From positions 62,001 through 126,000 of the forward strand of contig JAMXDE010000023.1 in NCBI GenBank assembly GCA_026770025.1: a stretch of DNA of 64,000 nt, read 5' to 3'. How positions within the stretch are numbered: the first letter of the stretch is position 1; every line of letters starts with the position of its first letter. The notes under the pieces are model-generated. The model worked only from the letters and a program-made list of their open reading frames with translations. It did not search any database and was not told the origin of the DNA. The stretch comes from Craspedostauros australis. Its lineage: Eukaryota; Bacillariophyta; Bacillariophyceae; Mastogloiales; Achnanthaceae. The translations under genes were made by a program, and so were the position numbers. Positions 31,906-42,785 of this stretch are shown piece by piece.

Positions 31906-34900
31906 ATGCCGGTGACGATCCTCGAACTCGAGAACTTCAAATCCTATGCAGGCATCCAGCGCATCGGTCCGTTCCGCTCCTTCACGTCCATCATAGGACC
32001 CAACGGGAGCGGCAAGTCCAACGTCATGGACGCGCTGTCCTTCGTGCTGGGTCTGCAGTCCAAGGATCTGCGCAGCACCCATCTCAAGGACCTCATCTTC
32101 CGTCCACCCAAGCTCAGCAAGGCGCAGCAAGACAAGCTCACGGCGTCGGCGGCGATCATCTACGAGCTGGATGAAGCCGACCAGAAGCGTCTGAAGCAGA
32201 GCAGGAAGAAGCAGAAGCGTCGGCAGTCCAAGCGGGCCAAGCGAGCTGAAGGGGTCAAGGCCGGTGATGTCGGTGGTGACAAGGAGGCTGGCGATGACAC
32301 TCGTACCGAGCAAGAGGCCTACAGCGACAGCGATGATGACAGTGACAGTGATAGCGACGATGAAAGCGTTGAAAGCGACGACGACGAGGAAGGCGAGGAG
32401 GACGTGACGACCATCAAATTCCAGCGCACCATCTCTGCCAAGGGTGTGGCGCAGTACCTCGTCAACGGCAGCAAGATGACGCAGGCCCAGTACGTCCAGG
32501 AGCTGGCATCGATCGGCGTCCTCGTCAAGGCGCGCAACTTCCTCGTCTTTCAGGGCGACGTGGAGACCCTCGCACGCAAGTCGCCCACCGAGTTCGTGGA
32601 CCTGCTCGAGAACGTGTCGGGATCGCGCGCGCTCAAGGACAACTACGACGAGGCGCTGCAAGCGAAGGAGCAGGCAGATGCCGCGAGACTGTTCTGCATC
32701 AAGAAGCAGAGCGGATTGAAGGGCGAACGGCGCTTGCTCAAGGAGCAGAAGGAGGAGGCGGATCGATTTCAGCGGTTGCAGCAGCAGCGTCAGCAGATTC
32801 AGACCGATCTCTACCTCTGGATGCTGTACCACATGGAGGCGGAGCGCAAGGACCGCGAGTCGCGTCTCGAGACCCTCGTCGAGGACCTCAATACGCATCA
32901 GGAGGCGGAGCAGGAGCATACCATCGCGTTGAACGAGGCCAAGACGCAGGCGCAGACCGCCAGACAAACCACGTTGGTGGCGGACAAGCGTCGGGCGGCG
33001 TTGGCCGAGGCGGTGGAACAGCTCGAGCCGTCCGTCATCGAGGCGGCGGAGCATGTCAAGACCTTGCAGAAGAAACTGGAGCAAGATCGGAATCTGCTGC
33101 GCAAGAGAGAGGACCAGAAGCGGGTGCATGGGGCGAAGGTCCAGGAGCTGGAGACGGAGATTGCCGATTCCAGACAGACTCTGCAGTTGCTGGAGGACAA
33201 CTACGAGAAGGCCAAGCGGGAGGCAACGCCGAACCAGCCCACCCTCACCAGACAGCAGGAAGAGGAGTATGATCAGGTCAAGGAGGCGGCGGCCGCGGCA
33301 AGTGTGGAGCTGCGGCGCACGGTTGCCACGAAGGCCAAGCAGCTCGAGCAGGAACGTGGCAGAGCCGGAGATGTCAGCAGCGAGATTGATCGAAGGAAGA
33401 AGCAGAAGGAGACACTGGAACGCGAGATTCGCAACCTGCAGGAGCGCATCCAGAAGTTGGCCTCGGTACGTTCCAGCGCTTCATGCAGTGATTTGATTCG
33501 TGCTTTGTTCTATCTGTGGCAACAAGCTATGACTACGGCTGTGGTTGCATGTTGCTGGCGCTGCTGTTGCAACCTGCAGAGTACGTTGGACCTCAACCTC
33601 ATTCTCATATTATCACCTTCCATTCATCGTGTTCGTCGATGAACATGCATCACGCATGCGTCGCCCATCATCCACAACACACACAATGCAACACCTCTGG
33701 ACTCAATACTCAGAGCATGACGACAACGAGCGCGGAACGAGAACAAGCAGCGCAACAGCTCGCAGAGGCGGAGCAGCAATCCCAGACAGCTAATCAACAG
33801 AAGAGTCAACTGGAGGCGCAGATCGAAGAGATCGATGTCAAGTTGAGAGAAGTCCGAGAGGATCGGCGCAAGAACCGAGACGAAAAGAAGATGCTGCAGG
33901 CCATCCATTCGCTGAGACGTCACTTTCCGGGCGTTCTTGGACGTCTCGTGGACCTGTGTCGTCCCACACAGCGTCGGTTGAATCTCGCTGTCACCGTGGC
34001 AGCAGGCAAGGACATGGATTCCATCGTCGTGGATACGAAGCAAACGGCCATCGAATGCATCCGCTACCTCCGCGAACAGCGTGTGGGAACGGCCACCTTC
34101 CTGCCCCTGGACACCATCCAAACGCCAAGCCCCGAGTCGACGGAGAGAATCCGCTCGCGTCTCCCGCAAGGTGGACGATTCAGCCTTGCCGTTGACGTCA
34201 TCACTTGCGATGACAGCATCAAGAAGGCTGTCAGCTACGCCGTCGGAAACACCGTGATTTGCGACACCCTCGATGCAGCGCGCGAACTGTGCTTCGGACG
34301 AGCGTCCGGTGGTGGGAGACCAACCGAGCAGGCCAGAGTGAAGGCGGTCACATGGGGCGGTGCGGTCATTTCCAGAGCCGGTACGATGACGGGTGGCGTC
34401 ACGAGCGAAGACAGCCACAGGGCTGGTCGATTCGACGATCAAGTTCTGTCCCAGCTGCGAAGTCAACGGCAGGAGCTGGATCAGCAGCGCGCGAATCTTG
34501 ATCGAGACACCACGGCAGGTGGTTCCGGCCGGCAGGCGGTGGGTCGATCCATGCGGTTGCAAGAGCTGCAGAACAGATACAATCACCTCAAAAACAAGGT
34601 GGAGTTCATCAAGAGCGACTCCGAGTTCACCAGACAGCAGCTGGCGGAGAAGCAGCAATTGCTGCGATCTACCACACAGCAGCTGACCCAGTCGGAACAG
34701 CGGTTGGTGGATGCCGAGCAGATGGTCACCAATCTGAACGCAGAGCTCACGCAAGCCGTCGACGACGTCAAGACCGCCGAAGACAGACACCTGGCGCCAT
34801 TCCGCCAAGCAACCGGATTGCGCGATCTCCAAGCGTACGAACGCGCCATCGGCCAGCGTCGTGACGAATTCAACAAGAACAGACGCAACATGACAGAGCA

Positions 34901-36641
34901 CATCATGCAACTGGAACAACGACGTGAATACGAAGTCAATCGTGACATGGAGAAACCGATCAACCGGTTGATCGACAGGATCAGCACGAATGAGGCCAAT
35001 CTGACGCAGGCAACGGCCAACGACGAGGACCTCAAGAAGCAGTTCCAGAAAGCTGAAGAGGATGTTAGCAAGGCGGAGGCTGACGTTGGTGCCGCGGTCG
35101 CACACGAGAAGGACTTCGATGAGAAGGTTCAGGAATGCCAGAAGGTGTACGACGACGCCAAGGCAGAGCGCACTCGCGTGAGCAAGGCAGTCGCTGCAGA
35201 GGAGCATACATTGGAACGGCTGCGTGGCAAGCTCCATGAAACTCTTCAGAAGGCTCACGTCGAAGAGGTGGAACTACCGATGAAGGGCCGTGATCAAGGT
35301 GGATCTCGCCGGACGCGTTCTGGTCGCCAGATTGCCCGCAGTCAGGATGGCGACGATGATAACAATGACGACGATGATGACGACGGTGACCATCCAGAAG
35401 AATCGCAAACGCAGCAGAGCAGCAGCACGGATGTTGAGACTCCTGGAGAGAGTCTGGGCGCGACACAGTTCTCGCAACCCGACAATCCAAAGGTCGTGCG
35501 AGATCAGAGAGAGGCAGAACGAGTCGACTTCTCCAGCCTGCACAGAGATCTGACACAGAAGCTGACAGCGGCTGAGGAGACAAAGATCCGCAAGGACTTT
35601 GACGATCAACGTGTCAAGATCGATGCGGAGATCGAGAGTATCGCGCCGAACATGAAGGTAAGAGATGGATATTTGCGCCAGGGATGCACAATTGCTGCAT
35701 CACCGTGGACGATGAGTTCGTGTCTCGCTCTCGCTCTCTCTGTGCTCCGAGTCCGTGCTTTCGTTCGGATTGAGAAAGCTGAACTTGCAAATGTCTCACT
35801 CCTTGACTACTTTTTCGGAATCACTTTGTCCAACACTCCTCTGCGCAAATGCATCCTTGCCATGCAGGCACATGAAGCATTCACGACAATCACGCAGCGT
35901 CTGAAAGACAGCGGCACGGACTTCGACAAGGCGAAGGCTGACGCCCACAAGGCCACTGCTGCATTCCAACGCGTGAAGGCGCGGCGTGCGAAGCGCTTCC
36001 TCACCGCCTTCAACCACATCGACAAGGCTCTGAAGGACATCTACCGTGACATGACGAAGAGCGACAAGCACCTCGCAGGCGGCACGGCGTACCTCAGTCT
36101 CGATGACATGGAGGAACCGTACCTCGCGGGCATGAAGTTCAACGCCATGCCTCCCACGAAGAGATTCCGGGACATCGAGCAGCTCAGCGGAGGAGAGAAG
36201 ACTGTGGCGGCGTTGGCGTTGCTGTTCGCCTTGCATTCCTTCCATCCGGCGCCCTTCTTCGTCATGGATGAGGTCGACGCAGCGCTGGACAAGGACAACC
36301 TGCGCATGGTGTGCAACTACATCCAGCAGCGCAGCGAAAGCGACTTCCAGTGCATCGTCATCAGCCTGAAGGACATCTTCTACGAGGCCAGCGAGAGCCT
36401 GGTCGGCATCTGCCGTGACGTTGGCAGCGGGTCCAGCCGCACGATGACCCTGGATCTCACCAAGTACCCCAAGAAGGTCGAGAGAGGCGGCGAAGCATCA
36501 GGCTCACGACCCAAACGTCGAGCAGCCAGCGAAGGCGGAGAGCAGCTCGCGAAGCGCTTGCGGCAATCTCGAAACGAGGAAGAGGAAGCCGAACGCCGAC
36601 GATCGCAACCATCCAGCCCCAAATCGGTGGCGACGCAGTGA
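31906..36641 (+). CDS. SMC1: cohesin subunit SMC1, three exons
   Basis: Join of 31906..33465, 33714..35657 and 35868..36641 (1425 aa), all phase 0; donors GTACGT and GTAAGA. SMC1 pairs with SMC3 to form the cohesin ring. Walker A GPNGSGKSN is at 31-39, the hinge lies near 590-760 (FPGVLGRLVDLC to GGAVISRAGTMTGG), the ABC signature LSGGEK starts at L1274 and Walker B FFVMDEVDAALD has D1302. The second splice joins APNMK to AHEAF, restoring the SMC1 order IAPN.K..(E)...R; the 210-base intron there has no stop and is a multiple of three, so an unspliced reading adds 70 foreign residues. Two basic-then-acidic inserts occur, at about 90-165 in the head and about 1035-1080 near the C-terminal coil. 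The start has a GCCACCATG context; an upstream in-frame ATG at 31780 is less likely. Confidence 0.95.
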
Positions 36642-37144
36642 GGATGGAGCGTGGACGGGGGAGTAAAGTACTCGTACTCGTATAATATAGTGCAATAGTA
36701 TAACAGATGGAGACGTATGTTGACGAGTTCGAGGAATACGAATGCTGATAGTGTCGTACGGCGATGCTGTAGCGCGAGTGAGTACAAGCGCAGTCCTATT
36801 ATATCATTTTACACCGCATGCGTGACTTGTTGATGCCAGCCAGCTATCTGAACCATGACACGATAGGCTGCTCCTGTCCCTTCCATCACTTCGAAACGGA
36901 AAAGAACACAGCCAAAATGTGCGGAACACGCAGATGATGAATGCATCAAGTGGCGAATACTGTTGCTTTGCTTCCTTCTGAGTCGACGGTGAGACTGAAC
37001 TCCAACTGGACGCACAATGAATCCTCGGGCACACTTTCATGTCTATTCGTACTGAAGAAGCAATCGAGTAGAGCAGCGCATTCCCCTTGTGCCATGGCAT
37101 CCAAGTTGGGCTTGCCTTTTGCGTTCCCATACCAGTAGATCTCA
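36642..37144. other. convergent intergenic region with an unexplained coding-like minus-strand frame
   Basis: Between the ends of SMC1 and eIF4E. It has overlapping TACTCGTA words at 36669-36682. On the minus strand just beyond the eIF4E stop, two adjacent frames (about 37150-36949 and 36950-36809) look protein-like but I could not join them into a gene. Confidence 0.45.
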
Positions 37145-37903
37145 TCAACGCCACGATCTCTCCTGATCACGTGCCTTCGGCTTGACTTCGCGTTCACCCC
37201 AGGATCCTGATCGGCGCGTCTCGCGTGATTCCAACGATTTCGGTTTCCACGCATGGGTGTTGCGGAAGGACGACTTGTCCTGGATGGAGGCCTGGTGCGG
37301 TTTGTACTCCAGCTTGGCATGCGCCGGGAGCTGCAGCACGCGCTTGATGGCGTCACGCAGCCGCTCCACCAACTCTCTGTCCAGCGCCGTTCGGTTCCAG
37401 ATCCCCAGGATGTCCTCCGAGTAGCGAATGGATATGACGAGGCCGCAGATCTCGCCGTCGGGAACGCCCGGGAACTGACCGCCGATCAAGGCGAGGACGA
37501 CCTCCTCCCAGTACCGGCTTGCCAGGCCCTTGGGCAACCGCACGATCCATTTTCCGCCCTTGGCGTTGTTGGGGTCCTCCCAGGTGGGCTTGATGCCCTC
37601 TCGGAAGAAGTGGTAGTCTGTTGTTGTCGGCAGATCGTTGGGTCTTCGCAGGTGGTTGTAGGTCGACCAGAAGCCTTCCACTGTCGTGACCGTGCTGATG
37701 GTTTTTATGGAGTTTTCGTAGGGATTGACCCCGGCAATCTTCTCTCCTGTGGCTCCATCCTCGCCTCCTGACGATGCTGGCTTCGATGACTTGCCACGGC
37801 GCATGAAGGAGAAGGTGTGTGGAACATGCAGTGGTGTGCCTGTCTGTGTGTGTTCAAAGCGTTCGTCGTATCCACAGCGTGTGTTGCGTCCGAGAGGGTC
37901 CAT
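37145..37903 (-). CDS. class II eIF4E (4EHP/nCBP-like cap-binding protein)
   Basis: 252 aa from the chosen start. It binds the mRNA 5' cap. The core matches class II family members closely: NSIKTISTVTTVEGFWSTY, DYHFFREGIKPTWED, GGKWIVRLPKGLASRYWEE, GEICGLVISIRYSEDILGIWNRTA and RRVLQLP-like helix LRDAIKRVLQLP. The cap-stacking Trp equivalent of eIF4E Trp102 is in PTWEDPNN; the first stacking position lies in TFSFMRRG, where family members usually have an aromatic or Trp (TFWYSRR) and this protein has Phe-Ser-Phe. Class II proteins usually repress or specialise translation. The N-terminus is uncertain: the ATG at 37903 leaves 35 residues before the fold; the frame is also open to 38029 but would begin with a hydrophobic stretch unsuited to a cytosolic factor. 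The C-terminal 40 residues are basic. Confidence 0.88.
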   Translation of the reverse strand: MDPLGRNTRCGYDERFEHTQTGTPLHVPHTFSFMRRGKSSKPASSGGEDGATGEKIAGVNPYENSIKTISTVTTVEGFWSTYNHLRRPNDLPTTTDYHFFREGIKPTWEDPNNAKGGKWIVRLPKGLASRYWEEVVLALIGGQFPGVPDGEICGLVISIRYSEDILGIWNRTALDRELVERLRDAIKRVLQLPAHAKLEYKPHQASIQDKSSFRNTHAWKPKSLESRETRRSGSWGEREVKPKARDQERSWR

Positions 37904-38899
37904 GTGGGTCGGCGCAATGTGAGGAGATGATGGAATGTTCAAGCACGTCCCGCCTGTGGTTGGAGGTGCGTGCGGATACGGAACCAGAAGCAACCAAGCA
38001 TGCAAGATCACTGGCATCAACGCCATCACGATCGCGGGTATCAGTCAACCCGCCATGTGCAACGTCTAATGCCTAACGTCCAACACCCAAGACGCAATGA
38101 TCTCTTACCGCTACTGCCGCCATGATGTCTACTCTATGTGTAATCGCTTGGAGCGTGTGAATGGTATGTAAATGGTATGTAAATGATGTGCTCGTCTTTT
38201 GGTGCTACAAGACAACTCTATGCAATCAACTCTTTCTTGCTCTGTGTTGCGGTTGTGGTGCAATGATGTGATGTGATGTGCTCTGTGATCGTTCTCTCCG
38301 TCCGTGCTGGCGCTGTCTCTCTTCTTGGTCTCTTGTTTCGCGTGCTTGTTGCTGTCATCGTGATTGGCGGCAACGATCAACAAGCAGCTGGCTTCGCTCT
38401 CGTTCTTTTTCGCACCCATTTTGTCCTTCGTGTTGTTTGGTGTTGTTCTCCTTGTCGCAGCACCACGAAGATCACGGGAGAAATTCGCAGATCTTATTTG
38501 ACACCACTCCTCACTGTTGAAGGTCAGACGTCAGACTAGAATGCACTTGAGGATAGAGCGTGTGTGCAGACAGACGACACATCCACATCCATCAGAAAAA
38601 GTGATGGGATGCAGAAAACAAGAGGATCGAATCGGCAATTGCACAAACACTCATCGCCAGAACATCAACGCTGCACCATCAACGCAACCGTCCACAGGGA
38701 ACAGCAACGGTGGGTCATCAAGGTGGACGCAGCCACCGAAACTCACCCACATTACTTCTGTACCAGCGCAACAACAACGAGACACCCTTGTGAGAATACG
38801 GCTACTCTCCTCGGCACCAATATCCACACGTGCGATCGCATCGATATCTGGGTCTCAAGTTACGAGTATAGAGGTACCTACTACTATAGAAGCACCACC
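37904..38899. other. divergent intergenic region of eIF4E and MPP10
   Basis: About 1 kb. TG-rich around 38250-38280, and a TACGAGTA word at 38861-38868. The MPP10 frame is open back to an ATG at 38564, but that segment has no family similarity and is probably leader. Confidence 0.5.
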
Positions 38900-41407
38900 A
38901 TGAAACCAAACGGAGAAAGAGGCGAAGAAAGCAAGGCAAACCTCGACTTCCTGATCGAGACGTTGGCCAAACCAGAACAGCGCATCGCCTCGTTGCTGTA
39001 TCCCAGCGCCGACGACAAGCAGCAGAATGATGCGACCATCGGTGCCCTGGTGGCCACGTGCCAGAACCTCTTCAAGGAGATCGAGGAGCTCGGCAACGTG
39101 CACCACGCGACGGGCAACAAACAGCGTGGCAAGGATCATCAGACTTCGTCTGCATCCTTGTCCGGCCTCGACCAGCTCTTTATCCCCGATGCCTCGACGC
39201 TCGATGTCGAAACGTTGTGGGGGCAAGTGGATTTGCAAAATGAACAGCTCATCAAGGTCATGAAGAAGTCAGTCAAGCGGCTGGTGGCGTCCAAGGATCA
39301 CATCAAGCTGTTGGATTTGGATTTGGTAGTCAGCGATGATGATGCTGCTGTGAGCGATAGTGATGATGAGAGTGATAGAGAGAGTGGGAGTGACAACAGT
39401 GATAATGATGGCGATGATGGCAACGAAGCAAATGAATCGTCTGAAAGGATTGCGGCTCCTCGGAAAGCAGATGAAGATAGTGATGGTGACGACGACAACG
39501 ACGACGACGATGATGAGGAAGTCGACGATGAAACACGCAAGATTCGGGAACGAATGGCACGAGCGATGGAGGACATGGAAGCCGAGAGCGATGGTGAGGA
39601 TGACGACGACGATGCTGCTGCTTTTGGCAATAGCAAGTCCAAACAATCAGAAAAGGATAAAGAGGAGGAGGACGCTTACGATTCCATGAGAGAAGAGATG
39701 CGCGATGGATTCTTCGATCTGCATGAGATGGAAGACTTTGCAGATGAAGAGGAGGACTTTCTGCCAGAAGACATTTACGGTCAGTCGGAGGAGGAAGTCA
39801 ACCAGAAGATGGCCTTCGGAGAACAAAAGTCATTCCATCAACGACAGCGCGAAGGCATCGACAACGAGGGTTCCGATGACGACGATGACGACAACGATGA
39901 AATGGAGGAAGAGTTCGAAGAATTCAAACCGACCAAGCGCAAGAAGTATCGTGCCAAAGAAGAAATCGACGCCTTGTTCACCCTCTACGAAACGACAAGG
40001 AAGGATTTCGGCGATGATGATGACGATGATAACGAAGATGATGCTATCATCAACATGACGGCAGCAGATTTCTTCGGCAGGCCGAACAAGAAGGTAGTCG
40101 ACAGGTACGACAAGATGCATCCAAACAAGAATCAGCAGCAATCCAAGCAAAGGGGTGGCAAGCATGGCGATGATGATGACGATGACTCGTGGGGTGCGTA
40201 CGACTTTGACAAGGAAGACGAAGCCGAAGGTTGGGGAATGAACACATCCGCTGTGGATGCCATGGATGAAGAGCAAGGCGATGACGGCGACCAGGATGGC
40301 GATGAGGAACAGGAATCGAGCGATGATGATGATGATGATAATGATAATGATGAAGGAGACGATGATTCTGAGATGGACCAAAACAAGCATCGCAACACAG
40401 ACCATGCCAAGCGAGCTCGCAACTTGGATGCCCAAACGAAGGAGATGGAGCAGGATATGTTGGCGGAGAAGCCGTGGCAAATGACAGGAGAAGCCAAGGG
40501 AACCTCGCGTCCCGTCAACTCACTCCTCGAGGGCACGCCGGAGTTCCAATTTGCGCTCAAGATGGCACCAACCATCACGATTCAGCACACGGAGTCGCTG
40601 GAGGAGATCATCAAGAAACGCATCCTGGCAGAAGATTGGGACGACGTCGTTCCGAGGGAGCTTCCGGACGTTGGCTGGCACAAGAAGCGCGGTGAGCTTC
40701 CCGAGGTGAGCCAGGAAAAGTCGAAGCTTGGGCTGGGTGAGTTGTACGAAAGGGAGTACCTGAAGAAGGCGATGGGCTTCGACAAGGATGCCGCAGAGAA
40801 GGATACGAAGGAAGACAAGGCCAAGAACGAGATGAAGGCCCTCTTCGCCAGTCTATGTAGCAAGCTCGATGCGCTTTCCAACTACCACTTCGCACCGCGA
40901 CCGGTCGCCAACGAAGCCGAGGTCCGCGCCGTCAACACTCCAGCGATCGCCATGGAAGAAGTGCTGCCGTTGCATGTCAGCGACGCACGTGGTGTTGCCC
41001 CGGAGGAGGTGTACGGTGCAAAGCGCGGTCGCGAAGGCGTCCTGCGTGGCGACACCGAGATGGACCAGACGGAACGCAAGCGCCTTCGCTCCGCCAAGAA
41101 GGCAGCGCGTCGCAAGGCACGCAAGGAGAAGCAGGCCGACGAGAGGCTCATCTCACGGTTGCAGCCGGGTCTTGGTCTCAACAATCCATACGAAAAGAGG
41201 AAGGCGCGCGAAGAACTGGCCATCGCGCGATCTCGCGGAAGGGTCGTGGCCGGAGAAGAAGATACGAATGCCAAGTACGGTTCCAGCGGCACCTTCTTCA
41301 AGCGTCTCCAACAGGAGGCGCAGGACACCATCCAGGGCGGCAGAGCGGACGAAAGCCAAGCGAAAGAGAAGAAATCGAAAGCCAAATCAAGCGCGTTCAA
41401 ATTATAG
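38900..41407 (+). CDS. MPP10: U3 snoRNP protein MPP10
   Basis: 835 aa from an ATG in an ACCACCATG context. MPP10 is a U3 snoRNP component of the nucleolar SSU processome, needed for 18S rRNA processing with IMP3 and IMP4. The N-terminal region has LDQLFIPDASTLDVETLWGQ and NEQLI; the conserved C-terminal block runs from SLLEGTPEFQFALKMAP through EEIIKKRILAEDWDDVVPRELP, the KSKLGLGELYEREYLKKA segment to SNYHFAPRPV. Between them are long Asp/Glu runs, as is usual for the family. The tail RRKARKEKQADERL is basic. Longer than yeast MPP10 mainly by the acidic tracts. The neighbour SMC1 is unrelated. Confidence 0.93.
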   Translation: MKPNGERGEESKANLDFLIETLAKPEQRIASLLYPSADDKQQNDATIGALVATCQNLFKEIEELGNVHHATGNKQRGKDHQTSSASLSGLDQLFIPDASTLDVETLWGQVDLQNEQLIKVMKKSVKRLVASKDHIKLLDLDLVVSDDDAAVSDSDDESDRESGSDNSDNDGDDGNEANESSERIAAPRKADEDSDGDDDNDDDDDEEVDDETRKIRERMARAMEDMEAESDGEDDDDDAAAFGNSKSKQSEKDKEEEDAYDSMREEMRDGFFDLHEMEDFADEEEDFLPEDIYGQSEEEVNQKMAFGEQKSFHQRQREGIDNEGSDDDDDDNDEMEEEFEEFKPTKRKKYRAKEEIDALFTLYETTRKDFGDDDDDDNEDDAIINMTAADFFGRPNKKVVDRYDKMHPNKNQQQSKQRGGKHGDDDDDDSWGAYDFDKEDEAEGWGMNTSAVDAMDEEQGDDGDQDGDEEQESSDDDDDDNDNDEGDDDSEMDQNKHRNTDHAKRARNLDAQTKEMEQDMLAEKPWQMTGEAKGTSRPVNSLLEGTPEFQFALKMAPTITIQHTESLEEIIKKRILAEDWDDVVPRELPDVGWHKKRGELPEVSQEKSKLGLGELYEREYLKKAMGFDKDAAEKDTKEDKAKNEMKALFASLCSKLDALSNYHFAPRPVANEAEVRAVNTPAIAMEEVLPLHVSDARGVAPEEVYGAKRGREGVLRGDTEMDQTERKRLRSAKKAARRKARKEKQADERLISRLQPGLGLNNPYEKRKAREELAIARSRGRVVAGEEDTNAKYGSSGTFFKRLQQEAQDTIQGGRADESQAKEKKSKAKSSAFKL

Positions 41408-41552
41408 TCACGAAATTCAATTCAACGAGTCGATTGACATCCTGCTGTTTTCCGTCGTCATCCGTTTACGTTTGATGCGACTATTGTGCCAGCCCTTGTA
41501 CGAGCATCACACAACCATGAATGTCCAAAAGCGCATGAGTTACACCCTCTCA

Positions 41553-42785
41553 CTATGTATGCTTGGCAATCACCTCGATGTGTTCCGGCGTGATGCCGCA
41601 ACATCCTCCTATCAGTTTGAGCGAATTTTGCGACACCCAGGGATGAACGAAGTCCTTCCAGTACTGCATCTCATCCAAATCATTGCGAAACGGTTGCGCC
41701 GCATCGGAATCTGCCATGGTCCAGTTGGGATCCACCGGTGTCAAGCGGTTGGCGTAGGCGCCGAGTACTATGCCGCTGGAATGAAGACGAGAGCTGAGTT
41801 CCTCGTCTTTATTGATCTCATCCACCGCCTTGGTGATGGCTTCCGGTTCGGCGCAATTGAAGAGGATGCCGATGAGTTCAACACCTGTGCCTTTGGTTTT
41901 GGATCCATCCAGAAGACTTCGAATCGATGAAGGCGCCGACATCCCATCTCTGAGGTTGCCATCCGATCCCAACGTGAACGAAACCAGCAAAGGTCGAGGG
42001 GTAAATGTCACTTCGCTCTGCTCGCCGCCTTCATCGGTTGTCGCCAGATCATGCAACGCTTGGACCACCTGAAGGGCTTCTTTCGCGCAGGACATGGTTT
42101 CAGCAATGTACGCATCGACGTGCGGTCCGAGTGCACTGCCCAAGATCTGATACAAAGCGGCACCTTCATCGTGGGGTTTGATCAGATCAGCCCGATAGGA
42201 TTCGACGAGAGGTCCCAGCGATCCCAGCACGTACAATGACTTCGCAGCATCGCTATCGCGTTGGTGTTCATGCACAGCCTGACGCGCGATGCGTCCCGCG
42301 AGAGTGGCAAGTCGAGACATCTCGTCCGGTCCAAACCCAACACCTGGCACCACTCCGTAGCTGTTGGTGGTGACGCAATGCGCACCGGCCTCGAGGAAGG
42401 AACGGTGGACCTGCTTCAACGTGTCGTGATGCTGTTCGTGCACCAAGGCCGTGGCGCTCCAGATTTGACGATCGTCCGGCACACCGCGTCGGAACAGTTC
42501 TTCACCGGTGCCACCATCGAGGACGAGAAAGCGGGGTTTCGAAGCAACATCAGTGGTTCGCAATCGCGCGATTGTCTCGGAGATGGATGGCTGCTCAACA
42601 TTCATTGTCGACATTGCTGTCCCATGTGCGGTCGCGAATGCTCTTGTTTTGCGAAGAGAATAAAAAAGAAGAGTTGGTGTGAATGATGGCGACGATGACA
42701 ATGATAATGGCGGCGGTGATGGCTTGCACAGTGCAGCAAACGTTGCAAATGTTGCCGCAGAACGATGCTTTGCCATCCACAACAT
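41553..42785 (-). CDS. homocysteine S-methyltransferase
   Basis: Up to 410 aa. It transfers a methyl group (from S-methylmethionine or AdoMet in characterised homologues) to homocysteine, giving methionine. The fold starts at FLVLDGGTGEELFRRG. The three zinc cysteines are in GILFNCAEP and the C-terminal GGCCG, both present. Other motifs: AGAHCVTTNSYG and VLGSLGPLVESY. The family size is about 310-350 aa; the extra 57 N-terminal residues are hydroxylated and basic with few acids, like a mitochondrial presequence, but a start at the internal ATG 42614 (MSTMN) would give a 353-aa cytosolic form. Both are possible. Confidence 0.88.
   Translation of the reverse strand: MLWMAKHRSAATFATFAALCKPSPPPLSLSSSPSFTPTLLFYSLRKTRAFATAHGTAMSTMNVEQPSISETIARLRTTDVASKPRFLVLDGGTGEELFRRGVPDDRQIWSATALVHEQHHDTLKQVHRSFLEAGAHCVTTNSYGVVPGVGFGPDEMSRLATLAGRIARQAVHEHQRDSDAAKSLYVLGSLGPLVESYRADLIKPHDEGAALYQILGSALGPHVDAYIAETMSCAKEALQVVQALHDLATTDEGGEQSEVTFTPRPLLVSFTLGSDGNLRDGMSAPSSIRSLLDGSKTKGTGVELIGILFNCAEPEAITKAVDEINKDEELSSRLHSSGIVLGAYANRLTPVDPNWTMADSDAAQPFRNDLDEMQYWKDFVHPWVSQNSLKLIGGCCGITPEHIEVIAKHT

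Noticed and set aside
33466-33642. SMC1 reading on past exon 1 to an early stop
   Set aside because: The GTACGT donor at 33466 and the CAG acceptor at 33713 join conserved coiled-coil sequence; the read-through is intronic.
33624-35258. 544-aa frame antisense to SMC1
   Set aside because: It is the mirror of a well-supported coding exon; GC-rich third codon positions keep the antisense frame open. No family signature.
38564-38899. Upstream in-frame extension of MPP10 (112 residues)
   Set aside because: No similarity to MPP10; the ATG at 38900 has a better context and leads directly into the family region.
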